DNA of 64,000 nucleotides. It comes from Pirellula sp. GTDB lineage: Bacteria; Planctomycetota; Planctomycetia; Pirellulales; PNKZ01. Below are positions 35,248 to 45,028 of the stretch, in pieces (position 1 is the stretch's first letter; the number at the start of each line of letters is the position of its first letter). Location: assembly GCA_013822735.1 (NCBI GenBank), contig PNKZ01000024.1, positions 1 to 64,000 on the forward strand, read 5' to 3'. The translations under genes were made by a program, and so were the position numbers. The notes beneath the pieces were generated by a model. The model saw nothing but the letters and a program-made list of their open reading frames with translations, did no database searches and was not told the origin of the DNA.

Positions 35248-36684
35248 GTCGACGGCCTGCAATGAGTCGCCGTGTTCGCGCAGCCACGTGGTTAGCCTCG
35301 CTCGCAGATCGTCGGCGACGTCCTTGTATACCGGGTCGCCGATCTGGTCGTGCAGTTCGTCAGGATCGGACTTGAGATCGAATAGCTGCTCGCGGCCGAT
35401 CTTCGGATAGCGAATGAGCTTCCACCGTTCCGAGCGGATCATTCGTTGCGTGTCGGTAAAGTAGCCGAAGACGTAGTGATGAGGGCCCGAGGCATCGGCG
35501 TTCGTAAGCAACTGCGTGAGGTCCCGGCCGTCGAGATTCGCCGGCGCGGGAACTTGGCACCGATTGCAAATCGTCGGATAGAGATCACGCAGATAGCAGA
35601 GCCCGTCCGTGCGACGATTTGCGTCGACGCCCGGCCCGGCCATGATGAGCGGCACGCGAATCGTGTGGTCGTACATGTTTTGCTTGCCGGTGAGCCCGTG
35701 GCTGCCGAGTGCGAGACCGTGATCGCTTGTGAAGATGACGATCGTGTTCTTCGTCAGGCCTGATTTCTCCAGCGCCGCGGTAATTCGGCCGATCTGGGCG
35801 TCCAAGTGCTCGATCAGCGCATAGTACACCGCAAGCTCATTGCGAATGAGTTCGGGCGTGAGCGGTCGCGGCAACAGCACTTCATCCCGACCATGCAAGT
35901 TGCCGTGTTCGAAAGGGTGGTCAGGCACAAAGTTCTTCGGCAACGGCAGCTTCGCCGCGTCGTAAGAGGCCTTATAGCCGCGCGGCAATAAGCGAGGGTC
36001 GTGCGGCGCGGTGAAATTCACATGGATGAAAAACGGATGCGAGTCGGCAGGTCGCTCCATCAGTTCGATCGCTGCGTCGGCAAACTGTTCGCTGATGTTT
36101 GGCGTGAGCCCGACGCCGAGCTCCGGCCGCGGTTTGCCGGCGTCGTCTTTGAAGACCCAGCCGTTGTAGCCGGTGACGGGATGGCCGCGATGATCCGTCG
36201 GGTTCGTCAGCGGCAGCTTGCCCGCGCCGGCTCCGTACCAGCCGCGTGTTTGCTCATAGCCGCAAGTGTGGGGCGTGCCGGTCGTGTGCCATTTGCCGAC
36301 ATACGCCGTGCGGTAGCCGCCCGCTTGCAGCACCTTGGGCAAAGGCGTTAGCTGGTCATTGAGCTTGCCCGAAGGATACGGCTTGAGCGCTCGAAACGCC
36401 GTGCAGCCGGTGAGCAACTCGGCCCGACTCACGACGCAGATCGGATACGCACAGGTGGCGTTGACGAACGACGTGCCGCGCCGCACCAGCGCATCGAGCG
36501 CGGGGGTGCGAATCGCCGGGTTTCCCAAGGCGGAAACGGCGTCAGGCCGCATGTCGTCGGCCACGACCAAAAGAATGTTCGGCCTGGGGGGCTCGCCCGC
36601 GATGCCGGTTTGGCACGGAGCCAAGAGGAGCAACGCCGAGAGAAGTAGCAATGTACGGCAAACCCGTGCGAGAAGGCTCGGCAT
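35233..36684 (-). CDS. exported sulfatase (family S1)
   Basis: This 483-residue protein has a signal peptide (LLLLSALLLLAPCQTGIAG) and then the sulfatase opening RPNILLVVADDMRPDAVSAL with metal-binding Asp residues. The active-site segment is ICVVSRAELLTG: the Cys to be oxidised to formylglycine is followed by V-V-S-R rather than the usual x-P-S-R. Later blocks are YVGKWHTTGTPHTCGYE, FIHVNFTAPHDPRL and FTSDHGLALGSHGLTGKQNMYD. The family resembles iduronate-2-sulfatase. It probably desulfates algal polysaccharides, as many planctomycete sulfatases do. It converges on the transglutaminase gene. Confidence 0.92.
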   Translation of the reverse strand: MPSLLARVCRTLLLLSALLLLAPCQTGIAGEPPRPNILLVVADDMRPDAVSALGNPAIRTPALDALVRRGTSFVNATCAYPICVVSRAELLTGCTAFRALKPYPSGKLNDQLTPLPKVLQAGGYRTAYVGKWHTTGTPHTCGYEQTRGWYGAGAGKLPLTNPTDHRGHPVTGYNGWVFKDDAGKPRPELGVGLTPNISEQFADAAIELMERPADSHPFFIHVNFTAPHDPRLLPRGYKASYDAAKLPLPKNFVPDHPFEHGNLHGRDEVLLPRPLTPELIRNELAVYYALIEHLDAQIGRITAALEKSGLTKNTIVIFTSDHGLALGSHGLTGKQNMYDHTIRVPLIMAGPGVDANRRTDGLCYLRDLYPTICNRCQVPAPANLDGRDLTQLLTNADASGPHHYVFGYFTDTQRMIRSERWKLIRYPKIGREQLFDLKSDPDELHDQIGDPVYKDVADDLRARLTTWLREHGDSLQAVDSAKP

Positions 36685-36879
36685 GACGAGGGCTTCCGAA
36701 GGAACGCGGAGCTCGAGGCTTGCGATAGACTATGCCCCGCGCACCTCACCGGCAAGCGTCGGCCGGAGCCCTCGGCATGTCACTATGCGTGACGATTCCG
36801 TAACCGCGGGTTATACTCTCGCCGTCGCTTGCCTGCTCCGTCTCACGCCCCACCAATAGCGAATCCCGCCGAGAACCCC

Positions 36880-38214
36880 ATGTCGCACGCTGCCGAAGCC
36901 GGATCAAGTTTGCCGTTGCCGATGAACATTCGCGCCCGGCTTTCCGTGATGATGTTCCTGCAATACTTCGTCTGGGGTGCGTGGTTCGTCACCTTAGGAA
37001 CGTACATCCTGAGCAACACGGGCCAAGAAGGGGCGACGATTTTTGAAGACGGCTTCATCGGCATCGCCTACGGCACGGCTTCTATCGGCGGCATGATCGC
37101 GCCCTTCTTCGTCGGCATGATCGCCGATCGGTTCTTCTCGTCGGAGCGCATTCTGGCCGTGCTTCATCTGGCGGGGGCCGGATTCCTCTATTATCTTTCC
37201 ACGCTCACCGACCAACGCCTAATCTATGCCGCATTGATCGGCTACTTCGTTTGCTACATGCCGACGTTGGCGCTTTCCAACTCCCTGTCGTTTCATCATC
37301 TCACCGATCCGGGTAAGCAGTTTCCCGGCGTGCGCGTCTTCGGTACGTTCGGCTGGATCGTGGCCGGGTGGATGATCGGCCGGCACGTTCGCTTGGTCGA
37401 TGGCGCACTGCAATTCTTCGGTTCCGATGCCGCAGGCGTCAGCATCGAGCCGACGACTTATCCGATGCTCATCGCCGCCATCGCGCAGGCGGCGCTTGGC
37501 GTCTACTGCTTAGTACTGCCCCACACCCCTCCGAAGAATCGCGGCACCGACGTCACCATCGGCGACATCCTCGGTTTCGATGCTTTGCGTTTGCTCAAGC
37601 GACCGTCGTTCGCCGTGTTTGTGCTCGGCTCGTTCTTGATCACCATTCCGCTGCAGTTTTATTACAACTACACGAATGCGTTTCTCAACGCGATCGGCGT
37701 CGAAAATGCCGCGGCAAAGATGACCTGGGGGCAAATGTCCGAGGTGTTCTTCATGTTGCTCATGCCGCTGTTTTTCGTCAGGCTCGGCGTGAAGTACATG
37801 TTACTCGTCGGCATGCTTTGCTGGGCCCTGCGTTATTCGCTGTTCGCCTACGGTTTCACGCCGGGCGAAGGAGGCGGCCCCAACATGCCGATGCTCTACG
37901 CCGGCATCCTGCTGCACGGTATATGCTACGACTTCTTCTTTGTCACCGGACAAATGTACGTCGATCGGGTCGCCGATTCGCGCATTCGTGGTGCCGCACA
38001 AGGTTTTATCGCTTTCGTCACGCTCGGCGTGGGCAGCTTTATCGGCGCCAATCTTTCCGGCGTCATCCAACAAAAGGTAACGACCGGCACCACGATGGAC
38101 TGGCGCAGTTTCTGGTTGTTTCCCGCCGCCGGTGCCGCTGCCGTGATGGTGCTGTTCGCCGTGTCGTTCTTCGACCGTTCGGCCGACGAAAAGCCGACTG
38201 CCGAGGCCGCATGA
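36880..38214 (+). CDS. MFS transporter, nucleoside permease (NupG) type
   Basis: This 444-residue protein has about twelve membrane helices. The N-terminus carries NIRARLSVMMFLQYFVWGAW and FEDGFIGIAYGTASIGGMIAP, close to the nucleoside:H+ symporter family. A cytoplasmic loop follows helix 6 (HTPPKNRGTDVTIGDILGFD), and later helices include VRVFGTFGWIVAGWMIG and YDFFFVTGQMYVDRVAD. The start at 36880 omits a poorly conserved 17-residue upstream extension. The true substrate may be nucleosides or sugars. The next gene is a sialidase-like protein, 96 bases downstream. Confidence 0.88.
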   Translation: MSHAAEAGSSLPLPMNIRARLSVMMFLQYFVWGAWFVTLGTYILSNTGQEGATIFEDGFIGIAYGTASIGGMIAPFFVGMIADRFFSSERILAVLHLAGAGFLYYLSTLTDQRLIYAALIGYFVCYMPTLALSNSLSFHHLTDPGKQFPGVRVFGTFGWIVAGWMIGRHVRLVDGALQFFGSDAAGVSIEPTTYPMLIAAIAQAALGVYCLVLPHTPPKNRGTDVTIGDILGFDALRLLKRPSFAVFVLGSFLITIPLQFYYNYTNAFLNAIGVENAAAKMTWGQMSEVFFMLLMPLFFVRLGVKYMLLVGMLCWALRYSLFAYGFTPGEGGGPNMPMLYAGILLHGICYDFFFVTGQMYVDRVADSRIRGAAQGFIAFVTLGVGSFIGANLSGVIQQKVTTGTTMDWRSFWLFPAAGAAAVMVLFAVSFFDRSADEKPTAEAA

Positions 38215-38220
38215 TTCCGT

Positions 38221-38262
38221 CTCCCCTCGCCCCTTGCGGGAGAGGGGCCGGGGGTGAGGGGT
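38221..38262 (+). repeat. 42-bp REP-like element, copy 1
   Basis: This GC-rich sequence starts CTCCCCTCGCCCCTTGCGGG and ends GGGGGTGAGGGGT. It is identical, in inverted orientation, to 47316-47357. It can fold through CCCCTC/GAGGGG pairing. It lies just after the MFS permease stop and may act as a terminator or a REP-type element. Confidence 0.85.
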
Positions 38263-38310
38263 AAACTTGAATTTTGACCGCGCCACACCGCCGACCGTTA
38301 GCTAAGACAC

Positions 38311-39258
38311 ATGGATCGTCGCTACATCTTCGAAACCGCGCCGTTCGTCGCGTGCCACGCTTCGACCATCGTCGAATGCGAGCCCGACAAATACCTCGCA
38401 GCGTGGTTCGCCGGCACGCAAGAAGGAGCTCCGGACGTGCGCATTTGGACCGCGCGCTCGGAAGACGGCATCCGCTGGACGCAGCCCGACGTCGTCGCCC
38501 AGGAACAAGGCGTCCCCTGTTGGAACCCGGTGCTCTTCCGCGAGCGCAAGAGCGGCGAACTCATTCTCTACTACAAAGTCGGTAGCAGCCCTCAGTCGTG
38601 GTCGGGTTTCTTCCGCCGCAGCAAAGACGCGGGCCGCACTTGGGGCGAAAGCTACATCATGCCGGCCGGGCTGCTCGGGCCGAGCAAGAACAAGCCGCTA
38701 CAGCTCGACGACGGCACCGTCCTCTCGCCCACTTCGGTCGAGTCGTACAAAAGTTGGGCCTGCTGGGTCGACCGAAGCGTTGACGGCTGTCGCAATTGGA
38801 CGCGCCACGGCCCGATCTATCATCCGAAAACCGCGCACGGCGTCACCCAGCCGACGCTGCTCAAGCGTCGCGACGGCTCGGTTCTGCTCTTGGCCCGCAG
38901 CCGGAGCATCGGGCAAGTGTGCATGGCCACGAGCCGCGACGCCGGCCTCACTTGGTCGCCCGCTCAAGAAATCGCCGGGCTGCCGAACCCCAACTCCGGC
39001 ATCGACGCCGTCACTATGGCCGACGGCCGGCACGTGCTCGTCTACAACCCGTCGCATATCGGCCGAACGCCGCTGGCCTTGGCCGTCAGCACCGACGACG
39101 GCGCGACCTGGAAACAGTCGCTCGTGCTCGAACAAGAACCGGGTGAGTACTCGTATCCCGCGGTGATTCAAGCCGCCGACGCCACGCTGCACATCACCTA
39201 CACGGCGAACCGCACGCGCATCCGGCATGTGACGCTGGAGCCGAAAGAACTGACGTAG
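38311..39258 (+). CDS. sialidase-like BNR-repeat protein
   Basis: This 315-residue protein has a six-bladed beta-propeller pattern with Asp-box motifs: SEDGIRWTQ, SKDAGRTWGE, SRDAGLTWSP and STDDGATWKQ. The opening RYIFETAPFVACHASTIVEC and the WFAGTQEGAPDVRIW segment match the exo-alpha-sialidase-like family (often called BNR_2) common in planctomycetes. No signal peptide is present, so it is probably cytoplasmic. That fits sugar uptake by the preceding permease. It may cleave unsaturated or sulfated uronic acid rather than sialic acid, which cannot be decided here. Confidence 0.85.
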   Translation: MDRRYIFETAPFVACHASTIVECEPDKYLAAWFAGTQEGAPDVRIWTARSEDGIRWTQPDVVAQEQGVPCWNPVLFRERKSGELILYYKVGSSPQSWSGFFRRSKDAGRTWGESYIMPAGLLGPSKNKPLQLDDGTVLSPTSVESYKSWACWVDRSVDGCRNWTRHGPIYHPKTAHGVTQPTLLKRRDGSVLLLARSRSIGQVCMATSRDAGLTWSPAQEIAGLPNPNSGIDAVTMADGRHVLVYNPSHIGRTPLALAVSTDDGATWKQSLVLEQEPGEYSYPAVIQAADATLHITYTANRTRIRHVTLEPKELT

Positions 39259-39415
39259 CGGTAAGCCTGTCGCCCGGCGAAGTCTCCCGACGCCGGAATT
39301 CGGGCATCTGTAACGGTCGGGCAACCGTGGCAAGTGATGTCGCCCTAGCCCGCTCCGACTCCCGTTTTCGCCACTACCGGCACGCAGTGCCGACCGGTAA
39401 ACTTTCGAGTTCTGC

Positions 39416-39453
39416 GCGGGCCGCGTAGGCGTGCTCTTTGAGCCGCGGCCCGC
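39416..39453. repeat. GC-rich stem-loop before pyruvate carboxylase
   Basis: GCGGGCCGCG at 39416-39425 pairs exactly with CGCGGCCCGC at 39444-39453 across an 18-base loop, 34 bases before the pyc GTG. It may end the preceding transcript or form a structured leader. There is no T-run. Confidence 0.45.
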
Positions 39454-39486
39454 CCTTCGAGCACACCCCACCGCGAACCACGTCCC

Positions 39487-42400
39487 GTGATCAAGACTTT
39501 CAAAAAGCTGCTGGTCGCCAACCGAAGCGAAATTGCGATTCGCGTCTTCCGTTCCGCTCATGAGCTGGGCATCAAAACGGTCGCCATCTACTCGCACGAA
39601 GATCGCTTCGCGCTGCATCGCTTCAAAGCGGACGAAGCATATCAGATCGGCAAGCCGGGCGAACCGATTCGGGCCTACCTCGATATCGACGGCATCATCG
39701 ATATCGCCAAGGCGCACGGCGTCGACGTGATCCATCCCGGCTACGGCTTCCTCTCGGAAAACCCCGATCTGGCGCGCGCTTGCGAACGGGCCGGCATCAC
39801 GTTCTGCGGACCGTCGCCGGAGATTCTAGAAAAGCTCGGCGACAAAATCACGGCCCGCGGCATTGCGCGCGCCGCCGGAGTGCCGGTGCTCTCCGGATCG
39901 AACGAGCCGCTGAAGAACGCTGACGAAGCCAAGAAGCTGGCCGAAAAGTTGGGCTACCCGGTGCTTCTGAAAGCGGCCAAGGGTGGCGGCGGCCGCGGCA
40001 TGCGCGTGGTCCCGAAACCGGATGATTTGGCCAATGCCTTGGAGCAGGCGCAGCGCGAAAGCCTGAACGCGTTCGGCAGCACCGACGTGTTCTTGGAGAA
40101 ATTCATCCAACGGCCGCGGCACATTGAAGTGCAGCTCATGGGCGACAAGCATGGCCGGCTTGTGCATTTATTTGAGCGCGATTGCTCACTGCAGCGGCGG
40201 CATCAGAAGGTCGTCGAAATCGCGCCGTCTATCAATCTCGATGAGACCCTGCGCAACGAAATCTGCCAGGCCGCGCTAGCCGTCGGGCACTCGGTAAACT
40301 ATCAGAGCGCCGGCACCGTCGAATTTCTCGTCGATTCCGATACCGACAAGTTCTATTTCATCGAAGTCAACCCGCGTATCCAGGTCGAGCATACCTGCAC
40401 GGAAGAAGTGACGGGCGTCGACTTGATCCGTACTCAAATCCTCGTGGCCCAAGGGCGTACGCTGGCCGATCCGCTCATCAACCTGCCGTCGCAAGAAGCG
40501 ATCCGCACCAACGGCTACGCCATCCAATGCCGCGTGACCACGGAAGATCCGCTCAATAAGTTCCTGCCCGACTACGGTCGGCTGTCGCACTACCGCTCCT
40601 CAGGCGGCCCCGGCGTGCGGCTTGATGCGGGCAGCGCGTTCTCAGGTGCGGTGGTCACGCCGTACTACGATTCCCTCTTGGTGAAGGTGATCACGTCCGG
40701 TCGCGAATTTACGGAAGCGGCCCGCCGTATGGAGCGCTGCCTGCAGGAGTTCCGCATTCGCGGCGTGAAGACGAACATTCCGTTTTTGATCAACCTTGTC
40801 ACGCACGACAAGTTCCTTGCCGGCCAGTGCACAACGCGGTTTTTGGACGAAACGCCCGAGCTGTTTCACTTTCAGCCGCGGCAAGACCGCGCCTCGCGGT
40901 TGTTTCATTACCTGGGCGAAACCATCGTCAACGGTAATACGACGATCAAAGGCAAGCCCGCCGCTACGCGCCGCGATGCGGCGCCGGTACCCGAGCTCGA
41001 CCACAAGCAGCCGCTTCCGAAGGGGACGCGGGATTTGTTCCTCGAGCTGGGCCCCGAGAAGTTCTCGCAATGGGTCTTGAAACAAGACCGGCTGTTGCTC
41101 ACCGATACGACGATGCGCGATGCGCATCAATCGCTCCTGGCGACCCGGCTCCGCACTTACGACATGCTGCGCATCGCCGAGCACTATGCCCGGAATCACG
41201 CAGGCCTGTTCTCCGTCGAAATGTGGGGCGGCGCGACCTTCGACACGGCGATGCGTTACTTGCGCGAATGCCCCTGGCAGCGGCTGGCCGACATCCGCGC
41301 CAAGATGCCGAACATTCTGACGCAAATGTTGCTGCGGGCCTCGAACGCGCTCGGCTACGCGAACTATCCGGACAATGTGGTGAAGACGTTCGTGCAGGAA
41401 AGCACGCAGGCCGGCATGGACGTGTACCGGGTATTCGATTCGCTCAACTGGCTGCCGAACATGAAAGTGGCGATGGACGCCGTGATCAAGAGCGGCGCCA
41501 TTTGCGAAGCGGCCATCTGTTACACGGGCGACGTGCTGGACAAATCGAAGACCAAGTACGACCTGAAGTATTATGTGGAGCTTGCGAAAGAGCTCGAAAA
41601 GATGGGCGCGCACATGCTGGCCATTAAAGACATGGCCGGCCTTTGCAAGCCGTACGCCACGGAACTACTTGTCAAAACGCTGAAGCAAGAGATCGGCATT
41701 CCGATCCATTTCCATACGCACGACACCAGCGGCGTGCAGGCGGCCGCCGTCCTTAAGGGAGCGGAACAAAAGCTCGACGTCGCCGACGCCGCCTTTGCGC
41801 CGCTTTCCGGACTGACATCGCAGCCTAATTTGAACTCGATTGTGGAATCCCTGCGCTACACGAAGCGCGATACGGGCCTCGACGCCGAGCAACTGCAGCT
41901 CACGTCCGAATATTGGGAAGTGGTTCGCGAGTTTTACGCGCCGTTTGAAAGCGATATGAAGGCGAGCACCGCCGACGTCTACCACAACGAAATGCCGGGC
42001 GGACAGTATACGAACCTGTTCGAGCAGGCGCAGGCCGTGGGCCTAGGACATCGTTGGCACGAAATCACGCGGATGTACGCCGACGTCAACCAGATGCTCG
42101 GCGACATCGTGAAGGTCACGCCGTCGTCGAAGGCGGTCGGCGATATGGCGCTCTTCATGATTGCCAACAATCTCACCGAAGCCGACGTGCTCGACGAACG
42201 CCGCGACTTGTCGTTCCCCGAATCGGTGATCGATTTGCTCTCCGGCCGCATGGGCCAGCCGCCGGGCGGTTTCCCGAAAGCGATACAGAAACGGATTCTG
42301 CGCGGCGAGAAGCCGCTGAAGGGTCGACCGGGCGCGAACTTGCCGCCGGCTGATTTTGCCGCGGCCGCCGCGGAGCTTGAGAAGAAGACCGGTAAGAAGC

Positions 42401-42933
42401 CGTCGCAGCGCGACGTGGTGACGTATCTTATCTACCCGCGCGTCTACAGCGATTTCCTCGCCCAGCAAGAAACCTACGGCGACCTAAGCGTGCTGCCGAC
42501 CCCCGTGTTCTTCTACGGCCCGCAATTGGGGGAAGAAATTACGGTCGAGATCGAAGAAGGGAAGAAGCTCATTGTGAAGCTGCTCACCGTCGGCGATCCG
42601 CAACCGGACGGCCATCGCAACGTCTTTTTCGAGCTCAACGGCCAGCAGCGCGAAGCAAACGTTCGCGATAAGTCGCAAAAGGCCGTGGCCGAGCATCGTC
42701 CGAAGGCCGACGCCGCGAACGTGCAGCAAGTCGGCGCGCCGATGCCGGGCATGGTGGTGAACGTCGCGGTGCGCGTCGGCGACAAGGTTGCCAAGGGGGC
42801 GAAGCTGCTTTCGCTCGAAGCAATGAAAATGGAAACGACGCTCTACGCCGAACGTGACGGCAAGGTCGCGGAAGTCACCGTGCAGGCCGGCAGCCATGTG
42901 GAAACCGGCGACTTAGTCGTACGGTTTGAGTAG
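39487..42933 (+). CDS. pyc: pyruvate carboxylase
   Basis: This 1148-residue protein is a full-length three-domain pyruvate carboxylase that makes oxaloacetate. The biotin carboxylase domain (about residues 1-460) has KKLLVANRSEIAIRVFRSA, VDVIHPGYGFLSENPDLARA, the ATP loop KAAKGGGGRGMRVV and FIEVNPRIQVEHTCTEEVTG. The carboxyltransferase domain has TDTTMRDAHQSLLATRLR near residue 540, MWGGATFDTAMRYLRECPW and FHTHDTSGVQ. The C-terminal carrier has LSLEAMKMETTL with the biotinyl Lys at residue 1114. It starts with GTG and stands alone with a 228 bp upstream gap. Length and order match the tetrameric type. Confidence 0.97.
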   Translation: MIKTFKKLLVANRSEIAIRVFRSAHELGIKTVAIYSHEDRFALHRFKADEAYQIGKPGEPIRAYLDIDGIIDIAKAHGVDVIHPGYGFLSENPDLARACERAGITFCGPSPEILEKLGDKITARGIARAAGVPVLSGSNEPLKNADEAKKLAEKLGYPVLLKAAKGGGGRGMRVVPKPDDLANALEQAQRESLNAFGSTDVFLEKFIQRPRHIEVQLMGDKHGRLVHLFERDCSLQRRHQKVVEIAPSINLDETLRNEICQAALAVGHSVNYQSAGTVEFLVDSDTDKFYFIEVNPRIQVEHTCTEEVTGVDLIRTQILVAQGRTLADPLINLPSQEAIRTNGYAIQCRVTTEDPLNKFLPDYGRLSHYRSSGGPGVRLDAGSAFSGAVVTPYYDSLLVKVITSGREFTEAARRMERCLQEFRIRGVKTNIPFLINLVTHDKFLAGQCTTRFLDETPELFHFQPRQDRASRLFHYLGETIVNGNTTIKGKPAATRRDAAPVPELDHKQPLPKGTRDLFLELGPEKFSQWVLKQDRLLLTDTTMRDAHQSLLATRLRTYDMLRIAEHYARNHAGLFSVEMWGGATFDTAMRYLRECPWQRLADIRAKMPNILTQMLLRASNALGYANYPDNVVKTFVQESTQAGMDVYRVFDSLNWLPNMKVAMDAVIKSGAICEAAICYTGDVLDKSKTKYDLKYYVELAKELEKMGAHMLAIKDMAGLCKPYATELLVKTLKQEIGIPIHFHTHDTSGVQAAAVLKGAEQKLDVADAAFAPLSGLTSQPNLNSIVESLRYTKRDTGLDAEQLQLTSEYWEVVREFYAPFESDMKASTADVYHNEMPGGQYTNLFEQAQAVGLGHRWHEITRMYADVNQMLGDIVKVTPSSKAVGDMALFMIANNLTEADVLDERRDLSFPESVIDLLSGRMGQPPGGFPKAIQKRILRGEKPLKGRPGANLPPADFAAAAAELEKKTGKKPSQRDVVTYLIYPRVYSDFLAQQETYGDLSVLPTPVFFYGPQLGEEITVEIEEGKKLIVKLLTVGDPQPDGHRNVFFELNGQQREANVRDKSQKAVAEHRPKADAANVQQVGAPMPGMVVNVAVRVGDKVAKGAKLLSLEAMKMETTLYAERDGKVAEVTVQAGSHVETGDLVVRFE

Positions 42934-42947
42934 GGCATTCCCCCACT

Positions 42948-44459
42948 TCAGCGTCTGCGCCTCATGACTGCCACGGTCACTGCGGCGCAGAGAGCCGCGA
43001 AGATCACATTGCGCGCCGTCATCATCGTGCGCGGGGCGGCGGTGGAAAGATCGCCGGAAAGAATGGGTTCGCCCCGTTCGTTGTCGATAAGCCGGCGGTG
43101 CTCGATCAGCGTGAATGGCGGCGGGTTCTCCGCCGAATACGGCAAGGCGTACATCTGATCGAGGTAGTGGTGCGGAAAGAGTAGGCCGGTGAGACCGCAA
43201 GCGACGATGCTCCCGGCAACGAGGGCATAGAAGCCGCGCCGTGGAAGCAGTTCGGTCCCGGCTAGCAGCAGCATCGGCACGGCCCAAAGCAGATACTGCA
43301 CCGAGAATACTTTCGCGAGCAGCGTGGCCGTGGGAATGGTGACGCAGGCCCAGCGATACGCGGCCGAGCGATCGAATGTTTCGCGCAGCGCCGGCGCGAA
43401 TAGCGCGCGAAATCCGAAGAGCAGCAGCACGGCGGGGAGCAACCACGACGAGATCACCAAGAGATCCGCCTCCCAGGCTCCTCCCAGGTTCCAAGACCCG
43501 TAGCCGTAGTAGCAACGAAGTTGATCGGCCGGGAGCGCGAGCATCATCACCGTGGCGTACGACGACTCGATTTGCACCCCGCGCACCGTGTGAAACTCAA
43601 ACATGTTCCACAAGTCGTCGCCGACGAGCGCATAGTAGTATGCGAATGGTCCGAGCCCCGTCACGCACAAAGCAACGGGACCGGCCAGCAAACGCAAGTT
43701 GCGCGGTTTGCGCCACAGCGAGTGCAGATCGGCGAGCAAAGGAAACGGCACGATAATGACCGGAATCAGCTTGAGGCTGATTCCCAGCCCGAGCGCCGCA
43801 TAAGAAGCGACGGACCAGAGCCAACTCTTCGGCGAGGCGTCGTCGGCCCGGAGCCAACAGTAGGCCCACGCCATCAGGCAAAACGTTAGGCAGATGTCGA
43901 AACGCTCCAGAAGCACGTAACCGAGCGCGCTGGTGCCGATCACATATCCCCAAAGCCCCCACGCGAGATACTCCGGCCGACGGCGACGCAGGATCAGCGC
44001 GAACAGCGAGAACGCGCCGATGTCGAACAACAGCATCAAGCCGCGAAAGCCGTAGTCGTAGTGCGCATAATGCAGCAGCAGCTTTTGCCCGTAGGCGTCG
44101 GCTAAGGCCGGATCGGTAGGCTCCGGCGGCATGCGCCAATGGGAAAGCATTCGGGGCAGCGCCATCACCCAATAGCCCGTCGGCGGGTATTCGATGATTT
44201 TGATATCGCGCAGCAGCAGCGACGACGGCTGGCTCTGCAAGTACGGCGTCCGCCCGTAATCGACCCCCTGCACCACGTAGTTGAGGTAGACCCAAATATC
44301 GGACGTCGCGGCGGAGAAAAAAGCGTAGAAGCCGATCCGCGAGACGATGTAGACCACGACGGCCCAAAAACTTGCGCTCCGTGCGGCGTGCCTGCAGCGC
44401 GCGCCGAGCGTCGGACGGCGCGACGCGGACATGGAGTCGGATTCTACGGCGGTGGGCAT
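42948..44459 (-). CDS. GT87-like integral membrane glycosyltransferase
   Basis: This protein of about 500 residues has ten or more hydrophobic helices. The first loop after helix 1 carries SDIWVYLNYVVQGVDYGRTP, similar to the mannosyltransferase family DUF2029 (GT87), followed by the Pro-rich IEYPPTGYWVMALP that recurs in these proteins. It probably transfers a sugar from a polyprenyl carrier at the outer membrane face. The N-terminus is uncertain: TTG at 44492, ATG at 44459 and ATG at 44432 are all possible, none with an RBS. It converges on pyc with 14 bases between the stops. Confidence 0.8.
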   Translation of the reverse strand: MPTAVESDSMSASRRPTLGARCRHAARSASFWAVVVYIVSRIGFYAFFSAATSDIWVYLNYVVQGVDYGRTPYLQSQPSSLLLRDIKIIEYPPTGYWVMALPRMLSHWRMPPEPTDPALADAYGQKLLLHYAHYDYGFRGLMLLFDIGAFSLFALILRRRRPEYLAWGLWGYVIGTSALGYVLLERFDICLTFCLMAWAYCWLRADDASPKSWLWSVASYAALGLGISLKLIPVIIVPFPLLADLHSLWRKPRNLRLLAGPVALCVTGLGPFAYYYALVGDDLWNMFEFHTVRGVQIESSYATVMMLALPADQLRCYYGYGSWNLGGAWEADLLVISSWLLPAVLLLFGFRALFAPALRETFDRSAAYRWACVTIPTATLLAKVFSVQYLLWAVPMLLLAGTELLPRRGFYALVAGSIVACGLTGLLFPHHYLDQMYALPYSAENPPPFTLIEHRRLIDNERGEPILSGDLSTAAPRTMMTARNVIFAALCAAVTVAVMRRRR

Positions 44460-44663
44460 CGGCGCTGGGGAGTGCGGGCGGAAGTCGAACAAAATTCAAG
44501 ATGCCGACGCGTCGCGTCGATGCGCACTCATGATAACCGCAGGCATTGTAAGACGTTAGGCCGGGAAAAAGTGCCGCAAATCGACCTTTCGGCGTTCGCA
44601 ATCGGCCGTTATTCTTCCGGCCCGCAGTTTTGCAAAGTTCGTACTCAACGCAAGGAAGCGAAG

Positions 44664-44939
44664 ATGAGTAACCTCAACGTTTACGGCTGGATTCGCGACA
44701 ACGTCCGTCGCGCGGTATTGCTTGGTTTCTCCGACGCCGTCGATCAAATCGGCGCGGTCGAAGGGAACCAGAATATCAATCCGCACTTGCTCTCGATGCT
44801 GAAACAGAACCCGGCCGCAGGCGCCGTGGCGACCGAATCGAGCCGCGCCGGTGTGGCCGTGGCGGATGAACCGGCCGCTGCGAAGCCGCGCCGTCGTCTG
44901 GGGCGCTCGCTCGACGACATTCGCGGCGACAAAAGCTAG
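44664..44939 (+). CDS. small hypothetical protein, charged
   Basis: This 91-residue protein starts MSNLNVYGWIRDNVRRAVLL and ends in Lys/Arg-rich sequence (AKPRRRLGRSLDDIRGDK). The ATG has an AAGGAAG RBS eight bases upstream, and it is the real start rather than the ATG at 44139 that overlaps the GT87 gene. The N-terminal 45 residues look helical and amphipathic, with GFSDAVDQIGAVEGN. The rest is Ala/Pro-rich and flexible. Such a small basic-tailed protein may bind membrane or nucleic acid. The family is unknown to me. Confidence 0.65.
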   Translation: MSNLNVYGWIRDNVRRAVLLGFSDAVDQIGAVEGNQNINPHLLSMLKQNPAAGAVATESSRAGVAVADEPAAAKPRRRLGRSLDDIRGDKS

Positions 44940-44976
44940 TCTCCCGTTCGGCGGCCGATGGCAAACGGAATTCAAA

Positions 44977-44997
44977 CGGCGGGGATCAACCCCGCCG
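44977..44997. terminator. bidirectional terminator-like hairpin
   Basis: CGGCGGGG at 44977-44984 pairs perfectly with CCCCGCCG at 44990-44997 around a 5-base ATCAA loop. It lies between the stop of the plus-strand gene (44939) and the stop of the minus-strand small gene (45029), where a terminator for both is expected. There is no T-run. Confidence 0.55.
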
Positions 44998-45028
44998 CTC
45001 GCTCTGCTGCGCCTAAGACGCGATAGGC

